Below are positions 20,133 to 30,117 of a stretch of 64,000 nucleotides of DNA, one piece after another. Made by a program: the position numbers and the translations under genes. Each line of letters begins with the position of its first letter. Position 1 is the stretch's first letter. Origin of the DNA: Deltaproteobacteria bacterium. Lineage in GTDB: Bacteria; Desulfobacterota; Desulfuromonadia; Desulfuromonadales; BM103. The DNA is taken from assembly GCA_024279915.1 (NCBI GenBank), contig JAJRRB010000025.1:62001-126000 (forward strand), in the 5' to 3' direction. The notes beneath the pieces are model-generated. The model was not told the DNA's origin and searched no databases. It was given only the letters and a program-made list of their open reading frames with translations.

Positions 20133-20225
20133 ACAAGGGAAGCTTTATAACCCAATTCCCGGGCTTTTGCAACCGTAATTAAAGGACATCAAGACAGTTG
20201 CCGTGCCAGTCAACTCCCTGCTATC

Positions 20226-21146
20226 ATGTCCCCCATGTGGCGCATATTTCTAATTATTGTAATCATAACATACAGTACAACGACCGTTGCTCTTTCTGCC
20301 AGGCTGATCAAAGATGAAGCCCCTGTCGAGCCAGCGGTCGCCGTGGTCTCAGTACAGGAAAGCTTCCTGATTGAGCCTCTGGCTGCCAGTGTGTTTGCCG
20401 CCATTGCCAAGAATGGCAGCCAAGCAACCACCAACGCACTCTTTGTGATTGGGCGGGACTATGTGGTTGCTGTTGGTGCGCATATGAGCAAACAGGTTAT
20501 TGATGACCTGTACAAAGCCATAGCCGCCAGAACTAGCAAACCGGTACGGTATTTCATACTCACCCACCATCACACTGGCTACACCTACGTCGACTTCGAT
20601 TTTCCGCCAGGTCAAGATATTCTGATGAGCTGGCAAACCTGGAAAAACCTCGATTCCGAAATCCGTAAAACAGAACATTCAACACTTTTCTTTAACGAAG
20701 GACTGACACTAAAGCCAGGTGGTGTTTCGGTGGTCTTGACCAATGTCGGCAAGGGACACACCAATGGCGACATCATCGTTTTTATCCCGGAAGCCGATGT
20801 CGTCTTTGCCAGCGACCTGCTATATGTCAACAGCGTCGGTTACATGGGCAGCGGTTACATGACCGACTGGCTGCTGGCACTGGATTTTCTGGAACAGATG
20901 GGTGCCAAGCAGATTGTCCCCGGCTACGGTCCGGTCAGCGGCCCGGAAGAGGTTTATGAGTTTGGTCAATGCTTCCGCGAATTTCTGACCGCTGTTTTGC
21001 AGCATATTGAACGCGGAGACACCCTTCAGCAGACTCTGACCAGTTTCGATCTCCCCGGATACCATGATATGGACGGCTACGATCAACTGATCAAGTTGAA
21101 CCTCAAGCGGGCATACAACGATCTTAGCAATAATTTTGGAGGGTAA
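20226..21146 (+). CDS. Secreted MBL-fold protein with divergent metal-binding motif
   Basis: N-terminal TM/signal; ILTHHHTGYTY in place of HXHXDH; VGKGHTNGDIIVFIPEADVVFASDLL. Confidence 0.75.
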   Translation: MSPMWRIFLIIVIITYSTTTVALSARLIKDEAPVEPAVAVVSVQESFLIEPLAASVFAAIAKNGSQATTNALFVIGRDYVVAVGAHMSKQVIDDLYKAIAARTSKPVRYFILTHHHTGYTYVDFDFPPGQDILMSWQTWKNLDSEIRKTEHSTLFFNEGLTLKPGGVSVVLTNVGKGHTNGDIIVFIPEADVVFASDLLYVNSVGYMGSGYMTDWLLALDFLEQMGAKQIVPGYGPVSGPEEVYEFGQCFREFLTAVLQHIERGDTLQQTLTSFDLPGYHDMDGYDQLIKLNLKRAYNDLSNNFGG

Positions 21147-21257
21147 TGCTATTACCCTGTCACCTGTCTCCTGACAGTGGCACAGATTATTCTCACCGAT
21201 CATTCACCTGGTTAGTTCCCCTCATCAAAGTCAACGAATCACGCAAGGCCTATCTGT

Positions 21258-21285
21258 TTGACAAGGTGGGGACCACTGCTATCAT
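21258..21285 (+). promoter_or_regulatory. Candidate sigma70 promoter of ACIII operon
   Basis: TTGACA-N16-TATCAT. Confidence 0.4.
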
Positions 21286-21365
21286 TAGATGCATATCCTG
21301 TTTGATTTAATTGCAATTCCGTTAAGCATTTCAGTAACTTTCTGTTTTTTTCAGCATCAGGAACA

Positions 21366-21890
21366 GTGCTTGTGATGAATCGATTGATATTGATTGTCAT
21401 CCTGGTTCTACTGGTCGGTTTCCCTGCCGCTGCCCTGTTCCTTCTCTACAACCTTCCCTTTGACAATCGCGATCCGGCTCCCGTACAACCGATCGCTTTT
21501 CAACATACTGTTCATGCCGGCAAGATGCAGCTCCCCTGTACTTTCTGCCATCGCTATGTGGAGCGGGCCCGCCAGGCCGGTATCCCGTCGCTGTCGCTAT
21601 GTATGAGCTGCCATCGGAGCATCGCCACCGAGCGGGAGGAAATCAAAAAACTCACCAGCTTCTTTGAAGCGGGCCAGCCGGTCTATTGGTCACGGGTACA
21701 TCAGCTGCCCGATTTTATTTACTTCTCCCACAAGCGACACATCAAGGGTGGGGTTCTCTGTGCAACCTGCCATGGTGAAGTCGCTCAGATGGAGGTGGTC
21801 CACCAGGTCCGCTCTTTGGAGATGGGCTGGTGCCTGGCCTGTCACCGCGACCGCGGCGCACCCACTGACTGTACCACCTGTCACAAGTAG
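21366..21890 (+). CDS. Pentaheme cytochrome, ActA-like subunit of alternative complex III
   Basis: N-terminal TM; CTFCH, CMSCH, CATCH, CLACH, CTTCH; followed by ActB/C/D/F-like genes. Confidence 0.85.
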   Translation: MLVMNRLILIVILVLLVGFPAAALFLLYNLPFDNRDPAPVQPIAFQHTVHAGKMQLPCTFCHRYVERARQAGIPSLSLCMSCHRSIATEREEIKKLTSFFEAGQPVYWSRVHQLPDFIYFSHKRHIKGGVLCATCHGEVAQMEVVHQVRSLEMGWCLACHRDRGAPTDCTTCHK

Positions 21891-21899
21891 AGGCTGTCT

Positions 21900-24677
21900 A
21901 TGGAGCGAAGGGAATTTCTACAATTACTAGGCATCTTTTCCGGGGCCGCCATCCTTCCCGGCTGCGGGGATGACCGCAGTGCCAGCAAGCTGGTTTCCTA
22001 TCTGGTGCCGCCGGACGAGGGGGTATTGCCCGGCGAGGCTCGCTATCTGCCCTCCACTTGTTGCGAATGTCCGGCAGGCTGCGGCCTGACAGTACGGGTA
22101 CGCGAAGACCGGGCAGTCAAGTTGGAGGGTCGCCCTGGCCACCCAGTTAATGACGGCGGCCTGTGCATGCGCGGCCAGGCTGCTCTCTGGCGCCTTTATC
22201 ACCCCGAGCGGCTGCGGCATCCCCTACGACGTGATGCCGACGGTCAGTTTCAGCCGGTTTCCTGGGATGAGGCCCTGACCCTGGTGGTCGAGGGCTTGCG
22301 CCAGGCTCGTCAGCAAGGTCGGGCCAACCTGCTGCTCAGCGGTCGTACCACCGGCACTCTGGCGGAACTGCAGCAGCATTTTTGTCAGCAACTGGAGGTG
22401 GAGCAGCTGCCTCAGTTCGAGCCCTTTTCTCATGCCGCACTGCGCCAGGCCTATGGCATCCTCTTCGCACAACCAGAGGTTCCCCACTACCGGATCGATC
22501 AGTCCGATCTGTTGCTTAGCCTCGGTGCCGATCTATTTGAAACCTTTGTCAGCCCCGTCAACTATGCCCGGCAGTTGTCCCGGGCGATCAAGCAGGATGA
22601 CTTCCAGTGGATACATGCCGAGCCGCACTATTCCCTGACCGGAGCCAATGCCGGCGAACGCCTGATCCTGCTCCCCGGCAGCGAAGCGGCTTTACTCTGC
22701 TTTCTGTTGGTGCGACTCGATGCAGCTGATGAAAGAAACCGCCTACCGATGCAACTGATGGCGGCGTTACCTGCCTCTTCCCTTGAGGAAACGGCCCGCC
22801 TCACCGGGCTACCGAAAAGGCGGCTGGAGCAACTGGCGAAACAACTGCGACTGGCAGAGCGGCCGCTGCTCATCGTCGGCGGTATTGCCACCAGTCAGCC
22901 CCAGGGGTTGCAGGTGGCTTTGCTGGCCGGTTTGCTGCAGCAACGTTTGGGCATGGTCGGCAACCGGGTCGATTTCTCCCAAGCGGAAGCCTATGCCTCG
23001 GTCGGTTCTTTGCACGATCTGGAACGACTGACCGAGCGGTTGGAGCAGGACCAAGTTGGTGTGTTGCTGGTTTCGGCAACTGACCCGCTGGTCCAGGCAC
23101 CGGCCGCACTTGATTTGAAACAGAAATTCCAACGTGCCGGGTTGCGGGTCGGCCTCTGCGACCTGTTCAATGAATCGGCGCAGCAATTCGACCTTCTGCT
23201 CCCCTTATCTCATCCCCTTGAAAGTTGGGGTGATGCTGTTCCCAGGCGGGGAGTGTTCTCGCTTCTCAAGCCGGCGATTGCACCGCTCTACGACAGCCGC
23301 AGTGCCGGTGAGATCCTGCTTGAGATCCTGCAGCGCGTCGGCCAGCAGGTGCAGAACCAAAGTTACCAGGAATATCTGTTCAATACCTGGCAGCAACGCT
23401 TTGACCAACAACAGCTGCAGCAGTTTTCCGAGCAGGGGTTTTTGTCGTTGCCGGTTTCTGCGGTTCCGCACCAATTCAGGCCAGAGGCTGTGAGCAGCCA
23501 GTTGGCAACGACTCAAGCGGCAACCGCCACGGCACCACACCTGATCCTGACACCCTCGATCCGCAGTTTCGACGGCCGCAGCAGCTGCCTGCCATTGCTG
23601 TCGGAGCTACCCGACCCTCTCAGCACGGTCAGCTATGGGCGCTGGCTCTCCATGGCTCCAACCGCAGCGCGCAAGCTACAGCTGCGGGATCGCGACCTGG
23701 TACGAATCAGCAGTGGTGACTGGTCGGCCGAGTTGCCGGTACGGCTGCAGCCTGGCCTGGCCGCTACAGTCTTGATGGTGCAGGGAGATCTGCTATCCGA
23801 GGCCCCGCTGCCGACCGATGCCCGCAGCGGTGAACTGATTCGACGCCTGGACGGCGTGCGTTTGACCAAACTGGGAGGCGCGGTGGCATTAGCGATCCTT
23901 TCCGGTTCCAGTTCCCAGCAGGGTCGCGGCCTGATTCCCGACCCGGTGCATACCCAGGAACAACCGCTGGAGCAGACCCGCTTCTACCGCGCTCATCCGC
24001 ACAAAGACTACAGATGGGCGATGGCCATCGACCTGGAGCTCTGCATCGGCTGTGGGGCCTGCGCCGCCGCCTGCTACGTCGAGAACAACGTGCCGGTGGT
24101 TGGGCAACAGGATCATCTGCAGGGGCGGGAGATGTCCTGGCTGCGGCTTGCGCCCTTTTATGATGATGCAGGACGGGCCAGCTTCATCCCGATGCTCTGT
24201 CAGCACTGCCACAACGCCCCTTGCGAACCGGTCTGTCCGGTCTATGCCGCCTACCACAATGCCGAAGGGCTCAACGTACAGGTGTACCAGCGCTGTGTCG
24301 GCACCCGCTACTGTTCCAACAACTGCCCCTACAAGGTACGCCGTTTCAACTGGTGGCAGCATCAACGCCAGGCACCGCTGGAGCAGATGCTCAACCCAGA
24401 TCTATCGGTGCGTGACCGTGGGGTCATGGAAAAATGCACCTTCTGCGTGCAACGGATTCGCCAGGCCCGGGATCGGGCCCAGGATGAGCAGCGGCCGATC
24501 CGGGACGGTGAGGTTTTGACCGCCTGCGGGCAGAGCTGCCCGACCGGAGCGATCGTCTTCGGCAACCTGCTCGACGAGAGCTCGGCCGTCTACCGCTTGG
24601 CCCACTCTCACAGGGCCTACCGGGTCTTTGCCGATCTGGGTACCGAGCCGTCGATTTACTATCTGCGCAAAGGATGA
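21900..24677 (+). CDS. ActB-like molybdopterin-oxidoreductase-fold/Fe-S fusion subunit
   Basis: RR-type leader MERREFLQLLG; CCECPAGC...GLCMRGQA; C-terminal ferredoxin motifs CIGCGACAAAC, CQHCHNAPCEPVCP, CVGTRYCSNNCP. Confidence 0.9.
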   Translation: MERREFLQLLGIFSGAAILPGCGDDRSASKLVSYLVPPDEGVLPGEARYLPSTCCECPAGCGLTVRVREDRAVKLEGRPGHPVNDGGLCMRGQAALWRLYHPERLRHPLRRDADGQFQPVSWDEALTLVVEGLRQARQQGRANLLLSGRTTGTLAELQQHFCQQLEVEQLPQFEPFSHAALRQAYGILFAQPEVPHYRIDQSDLLLSLGADLFETFVSPVNYARQLSRAIKQDDFQWIHAEPHYSLTGANAGERLILLPGSEAALLCFLLVRLDAADERNRLPMQLMAALPASSLEETARLTGLPKRRLEQLAKQLRLAERPLLIVGGIATSQPQGLQVALLAGLLQQRLGMVGNRVDFSQAEAYASVGSLHDLERLTERLEQDQVGVLLVSATDPLVQAPAALDLKQKFQRAGLRVGLCDLFNESAQQFDLLLPLSHPLESWGDAVPRRGVFSLLKPAIAPLYDSRSAGEILLEILQRVGQQVQNQSYQEYLFNTWQQRFDQQQLQQFSEQGFLSLPVSAVPHQFRPEAVSSQLATTQAATATAPHLILTPSIRSFDGRSSCLPLLSELPDPLSTVSYGRWLSMAPTAARKLQLRDRDLVRISSGDWSAELPVRLQPGLAATVLMVQGDLLSEAPLPTDARSGELIRRLDGVRLTKLGGAVALAILSGSSSQQGRGLIPDPVHTQEQPLEQTRFYRAHPHKDYRWAMAIDLELCIGCGACAAACYVENNVPVVGQQDHLQGREMSWLRLAPFYDDAGRASFIPMLCQHCHNAPCEPVCPVYAAYHNAEGLNVQVYQRCVGTRYCSNNCPYKVRRFNWWQHQRQAPLEQMLNPDLSVRDRGVMEKCTFCVQRIRQARDRAQDEQRPIRDGEVLTACGQSCPTGAIVFGNLLDESSAVYRLAHSHRAYRVFADLGTEPSIYYLRKG

Positions 24678-25975
24678 GCATGGATCAACTCGCAGCCAGA
24701 GAAAAACTGGAGCAGGACGTTCTCAAGGGGTTGCGCCGACCCGGCAAATGGTATCTGCTGGGACTGGCCTTTTGCACCTTGCTCTTCGTCAATGCCCTCG
24801 TGCTCTGGGGTTATCAAGCCTCCCAGGGCCTGGGGGTGGCGGGGATCATGCACCCTGTCGGCTGGGGGGTCTACATCGCCAACTTTGTTTTCTGGGTCGG
24901 CATCGCTCACTCCGGCACCCTGATTTCGGCGGTCCTCTACCTATTCCGAGCGCGCTTCCGCACCAGCTTCAACCGCACCGCTGAGGCGATGACCATCTTC
25001 GCCCTAATGGTGGCCGGGATGTTCCCCCTGATCCATCTGGGGCGAGTCGAGATTTTCTACTATCTCCTCCCCTATCCGAACCAGCGCAACCTCTGGCCCA
25101 ATTTCCGTTCACCGCTGGTCTGGGATGTATTCGCCATCACAACCTACCTGATCGTCAGCCTGGTCTTCTTCTATGTCGGCACCCTGCCAGACCTGGCCAT
25201 CGTCAGGCGCCGGATGACTGGAGTCAGGGCCCGGATCTACAGCTTTTTCTCTCTCGGCTGGACCGGCAGTCTCGGCCAATGGAAACAGTACAGCCGCCTC
25301 TACCTGCTCCTGGCCGCCTTCGCCACGCCATTGGTCGCTTCGGTCCACTCGATCGTCTCATGGGATTTTGCCGTCAGCATCCTACCCGGCTGGCACACCA
25401 CTATCTTTGCCCCCTACTTCGTCGCCGGTGCCATCTTTTCCGGGACAGCCATGGTCATCATCCTGATGGTGCCGCTACGCCGGACGCTGCAGTTGCAACC
25501 CTATATCAGCATCGATCACTTCGAGGCGATCGCCAAGATCCTGCTCTTTACCTCTCTGATCATCAGTTACGCCTACCTGGTCGAATACGGCCTGGCCTTT
25601 TACGGCCACAACCAGGTCGAGATGGAGCTGTTCCGTTACCGTGCCCTGGGTCACTACAGCGTGCTCTTCTGGCTGATGATCATCTGCAATTCACTGGTGC
25701 CGCTGACCCTCTTCATCAAGCGCTTGCGGCGCAACCTGGCTTATTTGTTTGTGGTTGCTCTGCTGGTTAATCTGGGGATGTGGATTGAACGGTTCATACT
25801 GATTGTCACCTCTCTGGCCCGCGACTTCGATCCTTATGCCTGGGGCACCTATACTCCCAGCTGGGTGGAGATCGGCATCACCTTCGGTTCCTTCGGTCTC
25901 TTTTTTATGCTCATTTTACTCTTCGTCAAGACCGTGCCGGTTTTGTCGATGAGTGAACTGAAAGAGCGGCTATGA
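24674..25975 (+). CDS. NrfD/PsrC-like integral membrane subunit (ActC-like)
   Basis: Multi-TM NrfD pattern, overlaps ActB stop. Confidence 0.88.
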   Translation: MSMDQLAAREKLEQDVLKGLRRPGKWYLLGLAFCTLLFVNALVLWGYQASQGLGVAGIMHPVGWGVYIANFVFWVGIAHSGTLISAVLYLFRARFRTSFNRTAEAMTIFALMVAGMFPLIHLGRVEIFYYLLPYPNQRNLWPNFRSPLVWDVFAITTYLIVSLVFFYVGTLPDLAIVRRRMTGVRARIYSFFSLGWTGSLGQWKQYSRLYLLLAAFATPLVASVHSIVSWDFAVSILPGWHTTIFAPYFVAGAIFSGTAMVIILMVPLRRTLQLQPYISIDHFEAIAKILLFTSLIISYAYLVEYGLAFYGHNQVEMELFRYRALGHYSVLFWLMIICNSLVPLTLFIKRLRRNLAYLFVVALLVNLGMWIERFILIVTSLARDFDPYAWGTYTPSWVEIGITFGSFGLFFMLILLFVKTVPVLSMSELKERL

Positions 25976-26409
25976 TGACCCAAACCTATCAATATGAAGA
26001 GGCTGAGGCCTTTTTGAGCAAACTGCGGGAACTGCTGCAAAGTGGTATCAGTCAAGAGCAGCTGGAGCTGCAGTTGCCTTACCATCTGCCGGAGGTCGAG
26101 CAACTGCTCGAATTGCGTCCCGGCCCGCTGCGCTTCTTTGCCCTCACCGGAGGCCTGAGCGGGTTCCTCGGTGGACTGGGCCTGTGCATCTATACCGCGC
26201 TGAGCTGGCCACTGATCACCGGCGGCAAGCCGATCGTCTCACTCCCGCCATTTCTGATCATCGCCTACCTGTTGGCGGTTCTGTTCGGATCGCTGGCCTC
26301 TTTCGCAGGCTTTTTGTTGCTGGCCAGGCTGCCCAAACGAGACAATCTGCTGGAGCCCTCGGATTTCGGTAATCATTTCGTCATTGTGGTGAAGGGAGAA
26401 GGGCAATGA
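25972..26409 (+). CDS. DUF3341-like membrane subunit (ActD-like)
   Basis: Two TM segments, position after ActC, overlapping start. Confidence 0.75.
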   Translation: MMTQTYQYEEAEAFLSKLRELLQSGISQEQLELQLPYHLPEVEQLLELRPGPLRFFALTGGLSGFLGGLGLCIYTALSWPLITGGKPIVSLPPFLIIAYLLAVLFGSLASFAGFLLLARLPKRDNLLEPSDFGNHFVIVVKGEGQ

Positions 26410-27443
26410 AGCAAGACGGTCCAGCATTGTTAATCGCTGCAGGCGGCGGGCTGGCGATCGCGCTTTTGGCCCTCAGCCCAATCGGGGGCGGCCTCGGGTC
26501 CATGTTGGTGGTGCTCTGTTTCTGGATCGCCCTGGCGCAGGGGGGGATTGCGGTGGCCGCGACCTGCGATCTGGTGAATGCCCGCTGGATTGCCTCGGTC
26601 AAACCCCGTCTGCTGGCATTAACACCACTTCTGTTGCTGTTGACGATACTGTTTCTGCTGCTCTGGCCGGAGTTGCAGCACTATCCGTGGAACGGCATGG
26701 GAGGGCGTTACCTGAATACGGACTTTTTTATGGGCCGCAACCTGGTGGCGCTGTTGCTGACCTATGCCGCTGCTCTGGCCTACGTCTCGGCTGCGTTACG
26801 CGGGACTGCACAGAGGCAGAAGGCGGCCGTCATCTATCTGTTTCTGTTCGTGATCTGCCAGTCGCTGGTCGCTTTCGACTGGGTGATGTCGCTGGAGTAT
26901 CCCTGGTACAGCAGCATGTTCGGCATCTACTTTTTCATCGAGTCACTCTATGCCGGGCTGGCGGTGGCCGGCCTGCTCTTCTGGTGGCGGCTGCGAACAG
27001 CGGATCGTGAGCAGGGGCAGGTGCGCGAACATTTCCGCGACCTTGCGACCCTGATCTTCGGATTCAGCATTCTCTGGGGCGGGCTCTTCTTTGCCCAGTA
27101 CGTGGTCATTTGGTACGGCAACTTGCCCGAGGAGACCGGCTTTATTGTGCGCCGAACCAGTTCATCGACCTACCTGCAGATGGCCTGGCTGTTTCTCGGC
27201 TGTAATTTCCTGATTCCCTTCCTGGGCCTGCTCAGCGCGCGGGTAAAAAATTCCCCCGCGCTGGTCGGCGCAATCTCTCTGGTGATTCTGGTCGGACTCC
27301 TGATCGAACGGTTGCTTTACATTCTGCCGGTCCTCGCAATATCACCCCTTACGGCCCTGGCGCAGTTTTCCCTGCTCGGCCTGGCATTCGTCGTCGCATT
27401 ACGGCATCGTTCCGCTACCGGCGACAGAGCGGAAGAGCTGTGA
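26406..27443 (+). CDS. ActF-like multi-TM subunit
   Basis: Multi-TM protein at ActF position; overlaps ActD stop. Confidence 0.75.
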   Translation: MKQDGPALLIAAGGGLAIALLALSPIGGGLGSMLVVLCFWIALAQGGIAVAATCDLVNARWIASVKPRLLALTPLLLLLTILFLLLWPELQHYPWNGMGGRYLNTDFFMGRNLVALLLTYAAALAYVSAALRGTAQRQKAAVIYLFLFVICQSLVAFDWVMSLEYPWYSSMFGIYFFIESLYAGLAVAGLLFWWRLRTADREQGQVREHFRDLATLIFGFSILWGGLFFAQYVVIWYGNLPEETGFIVRRTSSSTYLQMAWLFLGCNFLIPFLGLLSARVKNSPALVGAISLVILVGLLIERLLYILPVLAISPLTALAQFSLLGLAFVVALRHRSATGDRAEEL

Positions 27444-27594
27444 TAGGCCATAAATCTCCACGCACAGATTCCGGCTAGCCCCCCCCCTACCCATTTCCGG
27501 GCTTCTGAATTCGTTTTGTTTTGCTATAAACAAACAGGGCCCGCCGAAAATCGGCAGACCCCGCGAAGTCTTCCTATTCATTGACAGTAGTGTT

Positions 27595-28401
27595 TCAGTG
27601 TCCTGCCTCGTCATGATAGGTCCTGCGAATCAACATACTGACAATTCCGCCGAAGAGGAGCAAGGCAACGGCAGCCCCGCCCCAGATCTTACGCTGGGCC
27701 AACTGCGAATCGATATCCGAGATGCCCTGCGTTATCTCTTGCAGTTCACCCTGGAAGCCATCAGTCTCCGATCGAACCTTTTCCACATCGACACTGTGGA
27801 AAAGACTGTGGTAACGGTTGCGTAGATCGAAGAGACCGCCCTCTATCTGGTCAGTGGCGATCCCGAGCTGGTGCAGCCGATCAAGGTTCTGCTCGACACT
27901 ACCGATCATCTGTTCCGTCTCGACCATGGCAGCCTTGATCTCGCCAGCGCGTCCATACTCATGACAACGGGAGCAATCCTCTTCGTTGATGAGACTGATC
28001 TCGGCCTTCTTGACAGCATGTGCGTTGTGGCAGACCACGCATTGGGCACCGCCATCTTCAACCGCCTGTCCATGAGCCGATTCGCCATAATTCTGGCGGA
28101 CGCCGACATGGCAGCGGCCGCAAAAGTCTGGAACGCTGGCGTAGTCAGGTGCGCCGATAAAGCCGCGGTCAGGACTCATCGCCATGGCAAAGTCTGTCGG
28201 GTCACCACCATGGCAGCCATGACAGGAGACGCCGTTCGCAGCATGGATGCTTTGTCGCCATTCCTCGACCGGAGTAGCCAGGCTTCCACTCTGCCCGGTA
28301 TGACATTGAATACAGACAGTCTCTTCCTGTGCCAGGGCACTGTCAACAGCGGCCAGTACCAGCAAAGAGAAAACGATGACGGAAACGAACAGTCGGATCA
28401 T
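27595..28401 (-). CDS. Membrane-anchored pentaheme cytochrome with coiled coil (bc complex cytochrome subunit)
   Basis: CIQCH, CHGCH, CGRCH, CVVCH, CSRCH; C-terminal TM; overlaps cytochrome b gene. Confidence 0.88.
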   Translation of the reverse strand: MIRLFVSVIVFSLLVLAAVDSALAQEETVCIQCHTGQSGSLATPVEEWRQSIHAANGVSCHGCHGGDPTDFAMAMSPDRGFIGAPDYASVPDFCGRCHVGVRQNYGESAHGQAVEDGGAQCVVCHNAHAVKKAEISLINEEDCSRCHEYGRAGEIKAAMVETEQMIGSVEQNLDRLHQLGIATDQIEGGLFDLRNRYHSLFHSVDVEKVRSETDGFQGELQEITQGISDIDSQLAQRKIWGGAAVALLLFGGIVSMLIRRTYHDEAGH

Positions 28402-29498
28402 GAGTAGTGCCCCCAGATGGAAATGCCCACAAAGAGCAAGATACCGAGCGCGTAGCAGGTCAAGAATAGCGGCCGTTTAAACGGCCGACGTTCCGCGCCT
28501 CTGTCGATGAATGGCAGCAAAGCCAGAAAAGTCATAAACGCCCCCTGAACCCCCAAGCCAATGATTTCGCTCGGGAATATCTTCAGAGCCTGGTAGGCCC
28601 ACAGGAAATACCATTCCGGTTTGATACCAGGCGGCGTTACGAACGGGTCGGCCGGTTCGAATGCCGATTCTGGAAAGAACAGGTTTGGGGCGAAGAAGAC
28701 AATCGCCAGGAAGAACGCCAGGAAGAAGCAGATGACGGCGGTGTCCTTGATCACATAGTTCGGGAAGAAGGGGATGCCGTCGTGATGCTCTTCATGCTCG
28801 AAGTGGTCAGGATGCTCCCGCGGCTGGTAGTCGGGTCCAAACGGAGCCCGGGAGATCCCGGCCCGGCGCACGCAGAACAAGTGGAAACCGATCAGCAGAC
28901 CGAGCATTAGTGGCATACCCATGACGTGGAGGGCGAAGAACCGTCCCAGGGTTGCTTCATTGACCATGCTGCCGCCGCGCAGGAAACGGACCAGATCATC
29001 TCCGATCAGGGGAATGGCGCCGGCTGCGTCAGTAGCGACCGTTGTCGCCCAGAAAGAGAGTTGGCTCCAGGGCAGCAGGTAGCCGGTCAGACAAAGGGCG
29101 AAAGCCAGGTTGAGAATAATGAAACCGGACAGCCAGGTCAGTTCTCGGGGTCTCTTGTAGCTCGCCATGAACATCACCGAGAGCATATGCAACAGCAGGG
29201 CGATGATAATGATGTTGGCCCCAACGGCATGCAGGGTCCTCATCAGCCAACCAAAGGGCACCTCGTTCATGATCCGTTCAACACTCTGAAACGCTTCCGC
29301 CGGGTTGGGCACATAATAAATCAATAGCAAGATACCGGTTGCAAACTGAATCATGAACAGGGTCAGCAGAACCGCGCCGAGCGTGTACCAGGCATTAATA
29401 TTGCGCGGCAGCAGGTATTTGGTCAGGTTCTGCTCCAAGATATCTCTGATGCCGAGACGGGTCTCGATGAAATCGATCACTTGCTTTTTCCAGTTCAT
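28398..29498 (-). CDS. Cytochrome b (b6-subunit IV type fusion)
   Basis: Cyt b histidine pattern; KPEWYFLWAYQ Qo motif. Confidence 0.94.
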   Translation of the reverse strand: MNWKKQVIDFIETRLGIRDILEQNLTKYLLPRNINAWYTLGAVLLTLFMIQFATGILLLIYYVPNPAEAFQSVERIMNEVPFGWLMRTLHAVGANIIIIALLLHMLSVMFMASYKRPRELTWLSGFIILNLAFALCLTGYLLPWSQLSFWATTVATDAAGAIPLIGDDLVRFLRGGSMVNEATLGRFFALHVMGMPLMLGLLIGFHLFCVRRAGISRAPFGPDYQPREHPDHFEHEEHHDGIPFFPNYVIKDTAVICFFLAFFLAIVFFAPNLFFPESAFEPADPFVTPPGIKPEWYFLWAYQALKIFPSEIIGLGVQGAFMTFLALLPFIDRGAERRPFKRPLFLTCYALGILLFVGISIWGHYS

Positions 29499-29507
29499 AT
29501 CTACCTC

Positions 29508-29939
29508 CTACCCGACCAGGACTTGGTCGCCCTCGACCGTGGCCGGCAGAGAGTCAAGTGGTTTTGGGGGAGGACCACCCAGTACCTGGCCATCAGTACC
29601 GAAACGCCCGGCGTGGCATGGACATAAGCATTCTCCTTTTCCCGGTTGCCATTGGATAATACAGCCAAGATGAGTGCAGACGGCAGAGAATGCGACGAAC
29701 TGGCCCGGTGCAGGTTGCAGCACCACAGCCGGCTGACCGCGGAAACTGAAAAAATGGGCCTTGCCCAACGGGATATCAGCTTTGGCTATGGGAATTTTCG
29801 CATCTTCACCGGTTTTCTCCCTTGGGAGGAGGTAGCGCCAGACCGGCCATACAGCAAGAGCAGTAAAAGCTGCGCCGACACCGCCGAGTATGATGAAGAG
29901 AAATTTTCGCCGCTGTGGTGGCGTGACATGAGTTGTCAT
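29508..29939 (-). CDS. Rieske iron-sulfur protein
   Basis: CTHLGC...CPCHAGRF; Tat-like RRKFLFIILGG; start MTTHVTPPQRR. Confidence 0.93.
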   Translation of the reverse strand: MTTHVTPPQRRKFLFIILGGVGAAFTALAVWPVWRYLLPREKTGEDAKIPIAKADIPLGKAHFFSFRGQPAVVLQPAPGQFVAFSAVCTHLGCIIQWQPGKGECLCPCHAGRFGTDGQVLGGPPPKPLDSLPATVEGDQVLVG

Positions 29940-30117
29940 GCAAACTCCTTGAAAAGAATGTAAATAAGGGAATAACCCGAAAAATCGGGAGAAACACAAA
30001 ACCGGGTTAATTATAGAACAACATTGAGCACTTTCAACCAAAGGAAGAAAGAATATACGGTCGTAGCCTGCTGGTATGGTGAGGGACGAACCGTATCAAT
30101 CAATTCGCTCGGTACTG

